This document shows positions 39,503-48,380 of a DNA stretch of 64,000 nt, piece by piece. This DNA comes from Bacteroidota bacterium (GTDB taxonomy: Bacteria; Bacteroidota; Ignavibacteria; Ignavibacteriales; Ignavibacteriaceae): the NCBI GenBank assembly GCA_021777835.1, contig JAJYDC010000014.1:18710-82709 (forward strand). The letters are read 5' to 3'. The position numbers were made by a program, and so were the translations under genes. The notes beneath the pieces are model-generated. The model was not told the DNA's origin and searched no databases. It was given only the letters and a program-made list of their open reading frames with translations. Numbering within the stretch: position 1 is the first letter of the stretch; each line of letters starts with the position of its first letter.

Positions 39503-40231
39503 TTACTCCTTAATATCACTTTCGCCTTTAAATAACTGCGTCGAAAATGCTGCAAGCTGTCCTAAGAAAGAACCGCCGATTGCGAGCCAGAATAGAGGAC
39601 GCAAGACCTTTGTCCACATTTTTTGCGGAGTCGGCATGTTTGGAACTTTTGGAGGAAACGCAGCCTGAACTACAGGAAAATGATTATGGCTATCAAGGTA
39701 ATAAATGTTTGGTCCAACATTTACTTTTGACGATACATTAGGCTGTGCGCCATTTGCAATTAGCTGGGATACTTTAGAATTGGGGTCATCTATATCTCCA
39801 AATATTCTTGCGCTTGCAATGCAGGTTGCAACGCAAGCAGGCTCTACTCCTTGTTCCACTCTATCAATGCAAAAGTCACACTTATCTACTTTTTCTTTAA
39901 CAGGATCAATATATCTTGCGCCATAAGGGCATGCTTCAATGCAAAGACCGCATCCTATGCACAAATCCTTATCGACAACAACGACACCATCTTTTCTTTT
40001 ATATGTTGCGCCTGTAGGACAAGCTTTAACGCAGGGCGCATCGTCGCAGTGGTTACAAAGGCCAACATAACTTACTTTTTTAATGTCAGGGTAAACGCCT
40101 TCGGGACGTAAATCGTGTACCCAGTTGCGGTAATAGGGGACAGGTACATCATAGTGAGAGCGGCAAGCCACTTCACATGCATGGCAAGCAATGCATCTAT
40201 CCATATCAATTACCATTGCATATTTACTCAT
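39503..40231 (-). CDS. four-cluster [4Fe-4S] ferredoxin subunit
   Basis: 242 residues. Four cysteine clusters are visible in order: CIACHACEVAC, CNHCDDAPCVKAC, CIGCGLCIEAC and CDFCIDRVEQGVEPACVATC. This is the pattern of the DmsB/PhsB/PsrB/TtrB electron-transfer family. A hydrophobic C-terminal helix (VLRPLFWLAIGGSFLGQL) may anchor it near the cytochrome b. It passes electrons between the cytochrome and the molybdopterin subunit. Confidence 0.92.
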   Translation of the reverse strand: MSKYAMVIDMDRCIACHACEVACRSHYDVPVPYYRNWVHDLRPEGVYPDIKKVSYVGLCNHCDDAPCVKACPTGATYKRKDGVVVVDKDLCIGCGLCIEACPYGARYIDPVKEKVDKCDFCIDRVEQGVEPACVATCIASARIFGDIDDPNSKVSQLIANGAQPNVSSKVNVGPNIYYLDSHNHFPVVQAAFPPKVPNMPTPQKMWTKVLRPLFWLAIGGSFLGQLAAFSTQLFKGESDIKE

Positions 40232-40240
40232 AATTAACTC

Positions 40241-42589
40241 CTAACATCCTTCTTTAATTGCCGATGCTTTTTTCTTTGGTTGAATATTAAATGTTTTGTT
40301 TTGATCTTCCTCTTGTTTAACGCCGGATATTTTTTTGGCAGAAACTCCTGTCATGCTGACTTCAACTGTAGGAGACAGAGGTTGTTCGTCTTTTATTAAC
40401 CTGACAAAATTAACCCTTAATCCTGTACCTCCGCTTATAGGGTCAACAGTATATTTAGAAATAAGATTGTTATCAGAAATATTGCGTTTGGTGTAATCAA
40501 GTAAACCTCTGTCATTTCCTCCAAATCCATGAGGAAGAAAGACTGCATCATGTCTCATACCGGGAGTCATAAGTATTTTGATTTTATCTGATCTTATTCC
40601 ATCCTGATTTTCTACTATAACTTCTTCGTCGTTCTTTAAGCCCATACTTTTGCCGATAATTTCATTTATCCAAAGGTGAGGCTCAGAAATTAAAGTATTT
40701 AACCATGGATTACTTTCGGTTTTGCCATGCGAATGAACGGGCATTAAGCCGTAAACTAATCTAAAATATCCTTTCCCGGGGTCATTTACAGGCTCATATA
40801 CGGGAATAGGATCAAAACCAAGGTCTTTCAATTCTTTTGAATAAAGATGAACTTTCTTATCGGATGTTTTGAATTGATAAGATTCTCCGGGCTCTAAGAA
40901 TGGTTTAGCGGGGAAAGTTATAACTCCGTCTCTTTTAAGTTTTGTAAATGATATACCGGAATCTTTCAATTGATATTTAATAACATCTTCGTAGTCATTG
41001 TATGGATAGTAAGCTGATAGTCCTAACCTTTTGCCTAATTCCTTGGCAATCCACCAGCCGGGTTTTGTATTATGTACTCTTTTTATAACCGGCTGTCGTA
41101 GAGATACATATTGTTTGTACCATCCTGTTACTGTCATTAGTGTATCGTAGCGTTCCAGATAAGTGTCTTCTGGTAAAATTACGTCTGCATACCATGTAGG
41201 TTCTGTTGGTCTTACATCAACAACAACATAGAAATCTAGATTGTCTATGGCTTTTCTTGTATCTCTTTTAGCGGGGATACTGTTAAAAATATTCTGTCCG
41301 AATACCATCCATGATTTGATTGGATAAGGTTTTTGACTAAGAGTAGCTTTTACTAATTCTTGAGTTAATCCTTCCTCAGTGCTTGCAAGAGGGAAACGGT
41401 AGCCAGCGCCGTCAACTCTTTGTCTTTTTGGTATTGGAGCAGCAGGAATATCCAGAGCGTTATAACTTGCCGGGAATTCAGATTTTAAGAAGTATCCTCC
41501 TTTCTGTCCCCAGATACCAAGGATAGCAGAGAGAATTGCTACAGCTCTCGCACGTTGTACATCGTTACCATACCATGCAACATGGCGTCCGGGATGAACT
41601 AATACAGCCGGCTTTGCGTCCATCATAGCTTTAGCTGTTTCTCTAATTACATTAGCCGGAATCTCTGTTATCTTTTCTGCCCATTCGGGTGTAAACTCTT
41701 TTACGTGATCTGTTAATTCAGAAAAACCTGTTGTGGAATTTCTAACGAAGGTTTCGTCATAACCTTTTTTATTTATTATTTCATTTATCCAAGCCAGGAC
41801 TAGAGCAGTATCGGTACCAGGTTTTATTGGAAGCCACCATTTAGCTTTACTTGCTGCAGTAGAAAAACGCGGGTCTACAGCGATTACTTTTGCGCCGTTT
41901 GCCAATCCATCAGTAAAATCTATAATTTGTCCTGTGTGTATATTCTCACCAAGAGCACTGCCTATAAGAGTTATAACTTTTGCATTAGCAAGATCAAGTC
42001 TTTCGGGTGATCCCATATTTTCGCCGTAGGTTAGCTCATAGCCAACATCTCTTGAGCCTTTGCATTGAGCAAATGAAGGAGCCGCGCTATTAGGAGAACC
42101 CAAGAAGCTATACAAGTCAGTTGCAAAGTAACCGGATGCACCATGAGCGAAAAGCCCATTTGCTTCAACACCGTACTTTTTAGTTACAGCTAATAATTTC
42201 TCTGCTGTATAATCGAGAGCTTCATTCCAGCTAACTTCTCTCCATTTCCCGCTGCCTCTTTCACCGACTCGAATCATTGGTCCTTTTAGGCGGTCTTTTT
42301 CATAAACAAGCGCTACACCTGCGTTACCACGAGCGCATATTTTGCCACGGTTATTTGGATGAAGCGGGTTACCCTCTATATTAACTAATTTACCATCTTC
42401 AACTGTAGCTATTATTCCGCATCTCCAAAAGCATTGTTCGCATACACTTGGTATACGCTCAATTCTTTTTGGCTCTGTTCTTACTGCTGCTTTAGTCTTG
42501 GAAGTTGAAGTTGATAAACCAACTGCTGCCCCTGTTCCGACAGTTCCGCTAATTTTTAGGAAAGACCGCCGAGAGATTTTCTTCTCCAA
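40241..42589 (-). CDS. Tat-exported molybdopterin oxidoreductase (thiosulfate/polysulfide reductase-like catalytic subunit) with C-terminal AIKEGC
   Basis: 782 residues. Twin-arginine signal ISRRSFLK, then a [4Fe-4S] cluster C50-x2-C53-x3-C57-x27-C85 and the bis-guanine-dinucleotide molybdopterin fold of the DMSO reductase family. Cys 176 in SFAQCKGSRDVGYEL is the probable Mo ligand, as in the PhsA/PsrA branch. The C-terminal cofactor domain is present. The last seven residues, SAIKEGC, end in a cysteine and match the ending of the rhodanese-like protein of the operon. Sulfur transporters and the rhodanese point to a sulfur substrate; arsenate or formate cannot be excluded from sequence alone. 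It works in the periplasm. Confidence 0.85.
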   Translation of the reverse strand: MEKKISRRSFLKISGTVGTGAAVGLSTSTSKTKAAVRTEPKRIERIPSVCEQCFWRCGIIATVEDGKLVNIEGNPLHPNNRGKICARGNAGVALVYEKDRLKGPMIRVGERGSGKWREVSWNEALDYTAEKLLAVTKKYGVEANGLFAHGASGYFATDLYSFLGSPNSAAPSFAQCKGSRDVGYELTYGENMGSPERLDLANAKVITLIGSALGENIHTGQIIDFTDGLANGAKVIAVDPRFSTAASKAKWWLPIKPGTDTALVLAWINEIINKKGYDETFVRNSTTGFSELTDHVKEFTPEWAEKITEIPANVIRETAKAMMDAKPAVLVHPGRHVAWYGNDVQRARAVAILSAILGIWGQKGGYFLKSEFPASYNALDIPAAPIPKRQRVDGAGYRFPLASTEEGLTQELVKATLSQKPYPIKSWMVFGQNIFNSIPAKRDTRKAIDNLDFYVVVDVRPTEPTWYADVILPEDTYLERYDTLMTVTGWYKQYVSLRQPVIKRVHNTKPGWWIAKELGKRLGLSAYYPYNDYEDVIKYQLKDSGISFTKLKRDGVITFPAKPFLEPGESYQFKTSDKKVHLYSKELKDLGFDPIPVYEPVNDPGKGYFRLVYGLMPVHSHGKTESNPWLNTLISEPHLWINEIIGKSMGLKNDEEVIVENQDGIRSDKIKILMTPGMRHDAVFLPHGFGGNDRGLLDYTKRNISDNNLISKYTVDPISGGTGLRVNFVRLIKDEQPLSPTVEVSMTGVSAKKISGVKQEEDQNKTFNIQPKKKASAIKEGC

Positions 42590-43219
42590 GCATTACCTCC
42601 GATTCTTTATGAATGTCTAAATTTTCAAATTATCTAAATAAGTGAACTTCAAATTTTGATATTTATAAATATCAAATTCTTTGCCATTTAATTAGGTAAA
42701 AATTTATTTGTTAAACACAATCGAATAAATTTGCTTTTTCATTTAGAAGAAAAAAAACATCATTGTTTCTTTTTGGTGGGAAATTGAACGCAATATTTTT
42801 ATATCAACAAAGATCACTATTAGCAAATGATATAGCGAAAATTTCAAAAGCAGGTGCCAAGTAATTTACCATGAAAGTGAGATCTAAAGTATTAAAATGT
42901 GTGATAGGTTTTACCTGATTGAAGAAGTATCCGCCATATTCTCATACTATTAAATTAAGGGATATAAATGTGAATCGGGTGGGTGTTATAGGTTTGCCAG
43001 GAGCTTGTCATAGCGGAGGCAGAATTACTCGAAAAATAGGTGAAAAAGACTTTAAATATGACAAAATGGCGGATAGTTAAATGCAGAAAAATGTTTTGTG
43101 TTAGAGTATTTAGTATATCGGTTCAAACAGGGATTTCGTTTGGAGTAATGCAGTGTTGGAATAATGGAAGGAAATATTCTATTTCACAATTCAAATTCTC
43201 AAGAGTTGCGTGTTATCAA
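42590..43219. other. 630-base intergenic region upstream of the molybdenum operon
   Basis: It contains the promoter side of the oxidoreductase operon (near 42590-42720, minus strand) and a perfect palindrome at 42655-42676. The rest (42720-43219) shows no convincing gene; a 67-residue open frame at 43040 has poor composition, no SD and no family features. Confidence 0.5.
42655..42676. promoter_or_regulatory. 22-bp perfect palindrome, candidate operator of the molybdenum operon
   Basis: TTTGATATTTA-TAAATATCAAA is its own reverse complement over 22 bases. It lies about 66 bases upstream of the oxidoreductase start. The outer TTGAT/ATCAA arms resemble FNR/CRP-family half-sites, but the spacing is ten bases instead of four, so the binding protein is uncertain. 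The inner part ATTTATAAATATCAA recurs at 47679-47693 upstream of the cofactor genes. Confidence 0.5.
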
Positions 43220-43867
43220 TTAATAAGAAGAAATGATTTTTAATTTATCTATCCTTTTTTTTAATACTTCATAATCATCTCTTTTGTTCATATTAAAAAA
43301 AGTATCTTTTTGGTAAAAGGGGAGAGATTCAGCATCGATTATTTCTGCGCCAGCGATATCAATTAATCCTAAGACTTTGCAGCCTCTCTTTTTTTGTTCT
43401 GCGTCTCTGCCTTCTTCATTTAGTTGATTTGATAATATTTTTTCAGCTAAAGATAGTATTGATTTATTATAAACTCCGCACAACTGCTGAATAAATCCGT
43501 CCGCTTTTGCAATAGTAATCTGTTTATCTGTTTTATATTCGATAAGATATTTTATCATTTGTTCGGTCATTAAAGGAATATCGCAAGAAATAACGAAATT
43601 TTTTTCGGTCGAAGAATAGGTTAAGCCGGAATGAATTCCTGCTAACGGACCCATTTGCGTGTATATATCCTTGTAAATATCCAAACCAAGGAAATCATAT
43701 TCGTCCGGAGTATTTGCAATTAAAATTACTTCGGAAAAAATATTTTTCATTAAATCACTTACATACTCAATAATTGTCTTACTTCCGATTTTCATGAGAG
43801 ATTTATTCTCGCCCATTCTTGTGCTTTTTCCGCCGGATAAAATTATTCCGCTTATATCATTATACAT
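43220..43867 (-). CDS. mobA: molybdenum cofactor guanylyltransferase
   Basis: 215 residues. The nucleotide-binding start GIILSGGKSTRMGENKSL is the MobA signature; GPLAGIHSGL and SCDIPLMTEQMI follow as expected. It adds GMP to molybdopterin to give the guanine-dinucleotide cofactor required by DMSO-reductase family enzymes such as the neighbouring oxidoreductase. The start overlaps the end of moeA by 16 bases. Confidence 0.88.
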   Translation of the reverse strand: MYNDISGIILSGGKSTRMGENKSLMKIGSKTIIEYVSDLMKNIFSEVILIANTPDEYDFLGLDIYKDIYTQMGPLAGIHSGLTYSSTEKNFVISCDIPLMTEQMIKYLIEYKTDKQITIAKADGFIQQLCGVYNKSILSLAEKILSNQLNEEGRDAEQKKRGCKVLGLIDIAGAEIIDAESLPFYQKDTFFNMNKRDDYEVLKKRIDKLKIISSY

Positions 43868-45060
43868 TCTACTGTTTCTCCAATGCGCGGATTCATTCTA
43901 TTTTCTTCGACAATTATAAGACAATTTGATTTTCCCATTTCAGCAAGATTGCCGGAAGATTGATTGCCTACTTTTTTAACATAATACTTGCCTTCATCAC
44001 TATAGCTATAAAGGCCTCTCATAAAATGTCTTTTAGAATCTTCTTTCTTTAGGTCATCTTGCAGGGTAGCTGAAAATTTATTATTTATTTTCAGTTTAAA
44101 TAAATTGAGGATATTTTGCTCTACAAATAAGAAGAAATTAACCAGACTTGAAACAGGATTTCCGGGCAAACCGAAAATCATGGTTTTGCCTTCATTAAAG
44201 GAATAAGTTCCGAAAAGCAATGGTTTACCGGGTTTTATCTTCACCTGCCAGAATTTAGTTTCCACTCCAAGACCTTCATAAACATCCTTTACAAAATCAA
44301 ATTTACCGAATGAAACTCCGCCCGTAGTTATTAAAATATCGAGTTCGCTTTCGAGAGCCCATTTAAGTCTATCGTGGATTAGCTGTTTATCATCTTTAGC
44401 AATTCCAAAATTTACCGAATGCATATTAATATTGCGGATAGCAGCAATAATAGAATACAAATTTGAACATCTAATCTTATCGCCGGTTGGTGTTTCGTGA
44501 ATATCTACAAGCTCATCACCCGTAGCAAGAACTCCAATTTTTAATCTCTTATATACTTTTAGGGTAGATCTTCCGCAAGAGGCTGCAACTGCAATATGGT
44601 GAGGTTTTAATAGAGTATCCTTAAGAATTGCTAATTTACCTTTTAATAAATCTTCTCCCAACTTTCTGGTGTTAATCCCTTTTGCAAATCGTGCGTCTTT
44701 TTTCAGGTAGACTATATTATTTTGTTGTTCAACATCTTCTAAAGGGACAACCGTATCGCATCCGGAAGGCAATTTACTACCTGTCATGATGCTGACAGTT
44801 GAATGTTCATCCAAGTCGTAATCGTTAAATTTTCCAGCTGGTATTTCACCGGCAATCTTCCATGTTTTTATATCGCTGTTAAATTTAATAGCAAAACCAT
44901 CCATAGCAGAATTATTAAAAGGAGGCAGGTTTATATCAGAAAAGACATCTTCTGCTAAAACGCGGTTCACCGAATTTAATAAATCAATTTGCTCAGTCTT
45001 CAGGTTTAATTTGTTAAACTCAGTTTGAATAATATCCTGTGCTTCAATATAACTAATCAT
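43852..45060 (-). CDS. moeA: molybdopterin molybdenumtransferase
   Basis: 402 residues, usual length. Motifs: NLPPFNNSAMDGFAI, IMTGSKLPSGCDTVVPLEDV, GVLATGDEL, ITTGGVSFGKFDFVKD and GLPGNPVSSLVNFFLFV. MoeA inserts molybdate into adenylated molybdopterin. It precedes mobA with overlap and lies downstream of a terminator that follows the MOSC gene, so it may have its own promoter in 45061-45140. Confidence 0.92.
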   Translation of the reverse strand: MISYIEAQDIIQTEFNKLNLKTEQIDLLNSVNRVLAEDVFSDINLPPFNNSAMDGFAIKFNSDIKTWKIAGEIPAGKFNDYDLDEHSTVSIMTGSKLPSGCDTVVPLEDVEQQNNIVYLKKDARFAKGINTRKLGEDLLKGKLAILKDTLLKPHHIAVAASCGRSTLKVYKRLKIGVLATGDELVDIHETPTGDKIRCSNLYSIIAAIRNINMHSVNFGIAKDDKQLIHDRLKWALESELDILITTGGVSFGKFDFVKDVYEGLGVETKFWQVKIKPGKPLLFGTYSFNEGKTMIFGLPGNPVSSLVNFFLFVEQNILNLFKLKINNKFSATLQDDLKKEDSKRHFMRGLYSYSDEGKYYVKKVGNQSSGNLAEMGKSNCLIIVEENRMNPRIGETVECIMI

Positions 45061-45144
45061 AGCGCTGCAACCCGCAATTTTGAATTATGAATGTTGAATT
45101 TTGAATGAAACGCGTTGAAATTTATCATAAGAATATCCTGACAT

Positions 45145-45168
45145 AAAAAACAATCCGCTGTTGCGGAT
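45145..45168 (-). terminator. Rho-independent terminator after the MOSC gene
   Basis: On the minus strand ATCCGC-AACA-GCGGAT is followed, after TG, by a six-T run (45150-45145). It ends the moaA-moaC-MOSC unit and separates it from moeA-mobA. Confidence 0.75.
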
Positions 45169-45243
45169 AAACGGCAATACTTTAGCATTTTGCTAACGAT
45201 TGATTTATTAATATAATAATTATTTCTTTAGAAAATACAAAGT

Positions 45244-45735
45244 CTAGAAAGTAGTTATCGGATCATCAACGAAAATTTGTCCTCCCGAAATTACTTTTGC
45301 AAATATTCCTTCTGTTGGCATTACGCAATTACCGACTTTTACAAATATAGCGCATTTTGTATGACATTCTTTACCAATCTGAGTTATTTCCAAAACGGCA
45401 TTTTTACCGATTTTTATTTTAGAGCCAATTTGAATATGAGGGATATCGATAAACTCAGTAGTAATATTTTCCGCAAAAGCGCCGGGTCTTAATTTAGGCA
45501 AACCGGCTTTTCTCATCTTATCAATACTTTCAACTGCGAGAAAACTAACCTGCCGATGCCAGTTACCCGCATGTATATCTCCTTCAATTCCATGATTTTC
45601 AATTAACGCTGCCGAAGGAACATTAGTTTTAGGAATTCCCTTCTTTTTACTGATAGATATTGCAACAACCCTACCGCTTATAATTTCATCCTGTTTTTTT
45701 TCTAAGATATCATTTTCAATTAATGATGTTTCCAT
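45244..45735 (-). CDS. MOSC domain protein
   Basis: 163 residues. A single MOSC domain: NHGIEGDIHAGNWHRQVSFLAVESI, LRPGAFAENITTE, IGKECHTKCAIF with the conserved cysteine pair and GIFAKVISGG. MOSC domains handle sulfur transfer to molybdenum enzymes or act in cofactor metabolism; stand-alone small MOSC proteins are often found with moaC and mog genes. It lies 34 bases after moaC. Confidence 0.85.
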   Translation of the reverse strand: METSLIENDILEKKQDEIISGRVVAISISKKKGIPKTNVPSAALIENHGIEGDIHAGNWHRQVSFLAVESIDKMRKAGLPKLRPGAFAENITTEFIDIPHIQIGSKIKIGKNAVLEITQIGKECHTKCAIFVKVGNCVMPTEGIFAKVISGGQIFVDDPITTF

Positions 45736-45769
45736 TTTTTCAACTTTATATTTTTATCTATTATAATAT

Positions 45770-46249
45770 TTAATCTTGCGCCTTATAATTTCCACTTTTG
45801 CCGCCTGATTTGGACAGCAACCTTATATTTGAAATTTTAATTGATTTATCGAGAGCTTTGCACATATCATAAACAGTTAATGCTGCTACAGAGGCTGCAG
45901 TAAGCGCTTCCATTTCAATTCCGGTTTTGCCGACTGTTTTAGCGAATGATTTTATCTCTACGGATTTATTTCTTTCGTTAAGTTTTAGGTCGACATTTAC
46001 CTTTGATATTTGAATGTTGTGGCAAAGAGGGATTAACTCTGACGTTTTTTTCGCTGCCTGTATGCCTGCAAATTTTGCTATAGCCAGGACATCACCTTTA
46101 GCGATCTCATTATTTTTTATTTTGGTGAAAACTTCCTCAGAGACAAATACTTCTGCGGATGCTTCAGCTGTTCTTACAGTATCTTCTTTTGAAGACACAT
46201 CGACCATTTCGGCTTTGCCTTCTGAATTTATATGTGATAACTCATTCAT
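45770..46249 (-). CDS. moaC: cyclic pyranopterin monophosphate synthase
   Basis: 159 residues. Typical MoaC sequence: MVDVSSKEDTVRTAEASAEV, AAKKTSELIPLCHNI, KTVGKTGIEMEALTAASVAALTVYDMCKA. With MoaA it converts GTP to cyclic pyranopterin monophosphate. The start codon directly follows the moaA stop, so the two are coupled. Confidence 0.94.
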   Translation of the reverse strand: MNELSHINSEGKAEMVDVSSKEDTVRTAEASAEVFVSEEVFTKIKNNEIAKGDVLAIAKFAGIQAAKKTSELIPLCHNIQISKVNVDLKLNERNKSVEIKSFAKTVGKTGIEMEALTAASVAALTVYDMCKALDKSIKISNIRLLSKSGGKSGNYKAQD

Positions 46250-47254
46250 TTATCCACCTATACTTAGCATATTATTTTCTTCAAGTTTTAGCAATTCATC
46301 AACCCCAGGATGAACTTTCTTTTTTAGCTGCAATGCATTCTCTATCAAACCACAGATATCATCGTCAGAATAATTTTTGTCATTTAATAATTCTTTAAAG
46401 CTTAACTCATCTTCACCTGAGGAGAATAAGCATAATTTCATTTTGCCCTGGGCGTCAATTCTTAATCTATTGCATGTTTCGCAAAAGTGGTTGGAAATAG
46501 AACTTATAAAACTTACTTTTCCAGTATGACCTTCAATATGAAAATCTTTCGCCACAAGATTTTTGAATGAAGTTATTTCAGTTAATTTATATTTTACTTC
46601 AACAATATTTTTGATCTCTTTATAACTTATAAATCCGTCACGGTTCCATCGATTGTTTCCGAAAGGCATAAATTCGATGAACCTAACGTTCATTTTCGAA
46701 TCCTTTACGAGATCAACAAAACCAATTATCTCGTCATCGTTAACAAACCTCATTACAACAACATTTATCTTCAGCGGCTCAAATCCAATCTCAGATGCTT
46801 TTCGGATGGATCGAATCACGGACTCTAAATTATCTTTCCCGGTAATATATTTGAATCTTTCAGGTCTTAATGAATCAAGACTTATATTAAGTTTATCGAG
46901 CCCGAAACTTTTCAAATTGTCAAGCTTATCTTCCAGCAAAGTGCCGTTTGTAGTTAATCCAAATTCAAATCCGTATTGCTGTTTTAATAGGTTTACGGAG
47001 CTAAAAAAATGCATTATATCTTTACGGACTAACGGCTCACCGCCGGTAAAACGAATTTTTTTTACACCTAATTTCCCGGTGAAAATATTGATTAATCTTG
47101 ACAGTTCGTCATAAGAAAGTATTTCATTGCGCTGTAGTTTTTTAACTTTTGAATCAGCAGGATTGCAATAAATACAATTTAAATTGCATTTATCAGTAAG
47201 TGAAATCCTTAGATAATCATGTACTCTTTTAAAATTATCTTTTAAGGTTTGCAT
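46250..47254 (-). CDS. moaA: GTP 3',8-cyclase
   Basis: 334 residues. Radical SAM cluster CNLNCIYC near the N-terminus, a C-terminal cluster beginning CETCNRLRIDAQGKMKLC, and the functional Gly-Gly C-terminus (LSIGG). All marks of MoaA are present. It performs the first step of molybdenum cofactor synthesis. moaD, moaE and mogA are not in the window. Confidence 0.95.
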   Translation of the reverse strand: MQTLKDNFKRVHDYLRISLTDKCNLNCIYCNPADSKVKKLQRNEILSYDELSRLINIFTGKLGVKKIRFTGGEPLVRKDIMHFFSSVNLLKQQYGFEFGLTTNGTLLEDKLDNLKSFGLDKLNISLDSLRPERFKYITGKDNLESVIRSIRKASEIGFEPLKINVVVMRFVNDDEIIGFVDLVKDSKMNVRFIEFMPFGNNRWNRDGFISYKEIKNIVEVKYKLTEITSFKNLVAKDFHIEGHTGKVSFISSISNHFCETCNRLRIDAQGKMKLCLFSSGEDELSFKELLNDKNYSDDDICGLIENALQLKKKVHPGVDELLKLEENNMLSIGG

Positions 47255-47273
47255 ATATGATAATGAATAAATT

Positions 47274-47591
47274 TTATTTATCTTTTTTATCCATTACATC
47301 GTCAATCCAACTCATAGCCGCCATCATCGACGGCAGACCTATAGTAGGGAGAGAAAGAAGTACAGCATGCTGCATTTCCTTTTTCGTAATACCTACTTTA
47401 ATGGCTTTTCTGACATGAGAATGGAACGCACCTTCTAAGCGAGCGCCGGCAGAAATACCTAATTTAATTAATGCGCGGGTCTTTTCGTCAAGCGGCCCAG
47501 CCCCGTGAACAGCATTGCCTAACATTTCGTATGCATTGGCTACTTCAGGATATTCCTCTTGAAATTTCTTAAATCTTTTTGGTATTGCCAT
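47274..47591 (-). CDS. carboxymuconolactone decarboxylase family protein
   Basis: 105 residues. The fold signature LDEKTRALIKLGISAGARLEGAFHSHVRKA is clear. The Cys-x2-Cys pair of the AhpD peroxidase branch is missing (GAFHSH instead), so thiol peroxidase activity is unlikely. It is the first gene of the moaA unit, 19 bases upstream of it. Similar small proteins are common beside redox enzymes. Specific role unknown. Confidence 0.78.
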   Translation of the reverse strand: MAIPKRFKKFQEEYPEVANAYEMLGNAVHGAGPLDEKTRALIKLGISAGARLEGAFHSHVRKAIKVGITKKEMQHAVLLSLPTIGLPSMMAAMSWIDDVMDKKDK

Positions 47592-48291
47592 AGTAGTTTC
47601 CTCTAAAATTTGTTATTGATTTGACAATTAGCATTTGTGCTATGTCTAATAAAGTTGAAATTGATAACAAAACCTTACATTTATAAATATCAACAATTTT
47701 GCCAGAAGAAAAACTAAGAATTGGTGATAATATTAAGCTTTTTCTTTAAGGCATTCTCACTACTAAGAATTGGCTTTTTGTAATTTCTTTATTCGGAAGG
47801 ATGAAGATGCTAATTTATTTAGTCATTTTAGATTAATTGTGGTAAAACTGCTTGTCGAGAGAATTGCAGAACTGATACTAATTTTTAATGGTTAATTAAT
47901 TGTTTGACTTCATTAGTGTCCGGTTGTTAAAATTATGAATGGCTATAAGCGTATAAGTAATAATACCCTAAACAAATAAATTTGTGTTATCGATTGGAAT
48001 TTAGAAATGCCTATTTTACTACTAAAATCTAACTTTAAGAAAAGAGAGGTTAAAATAAACGCAAGCAAAAAAGTCTTCTCTCTACATTCAGGCTACTCGA
48101 TTATGGGGGTTACTCGAATCCAATACTTTAATTATTATTTAACTTAATTAATTACTGACATTTATAAATGGCTGAAACGACTGACATTTCTACTTTGCTA
48201 ACACAGATTCTTACGTCAAAAAGAACCTTATTTGCTAAAGAAAAACAAAAAAGTTATGTTTATAACACAAAAAAATGAGATGGGAGTATTT
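47592..48291. other. 700-base intergenic region between the cofactor unit and the CRISPR locus
   Basis: Divergent spacer that should hold the minus-strand promoter of the moaA unit and the plus-strand promoter of cas6. It contains ATTTATAAATATCAA (47679-47693), which matches half of the palindrome at 42655; a 12-bp palindrome CATTTATAAATG (48159-48170); and a direct repeat ACTAAGAATTGG (from 47713 and 47762). No gene recognised before 48292. Confidence 0.45.
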
Positions 48292-48378
48292 ATGGGAGTA
48301 AAAAAAGTAAGTCTAGTTTTTCATACCGAAATTAAACCACAAGATCCTTTAGTTAATAGCTCAACAAATAAAGAATAA
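48292..48378 (+). CDS. possible 28-residue leader peptide upstream of cas6
   Basis: ATG at 48292 has GGGAG five bases upstream, and the frame stays open for 28 residues (MGVKKVSLVFHTEIKPQD ...), ending two bases before the cas6 ATG. No family is recognised. It might be a translated leader coupling ribosomes to cas6, or the remnant of a gene with a CARF-like first strand. Coding status is unproven. Confidence 0.35.
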   Translation: MGVKKVSLVFHTEIKPQDPLVNSSTNKE

Positions 48379-48380
48379 TT

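Noticed and set aside
43040..43243. 67-residue open frame on the + strand between the Mo operon and mobA
   Set aside because: No SD, atypical composition, runs into the 3' end of mobA, no family features.
45077..45110. TTGAAT-rich repeat-like stretch (TTTTGAATTATGAATG, TTGAATTTTGAATG) upstream of moeA
   Set aside because: Looks like a simple A/T-rich direct repeat; possible intergenic repeat of the genome but only one copy seen in the window.
47905..47930. TTAGTGTCCGGTTG-type stretch, reminiscent of an IS end
   Set aside because: No matching second end or transposase fragment nearby, so no insertion element is claimed.
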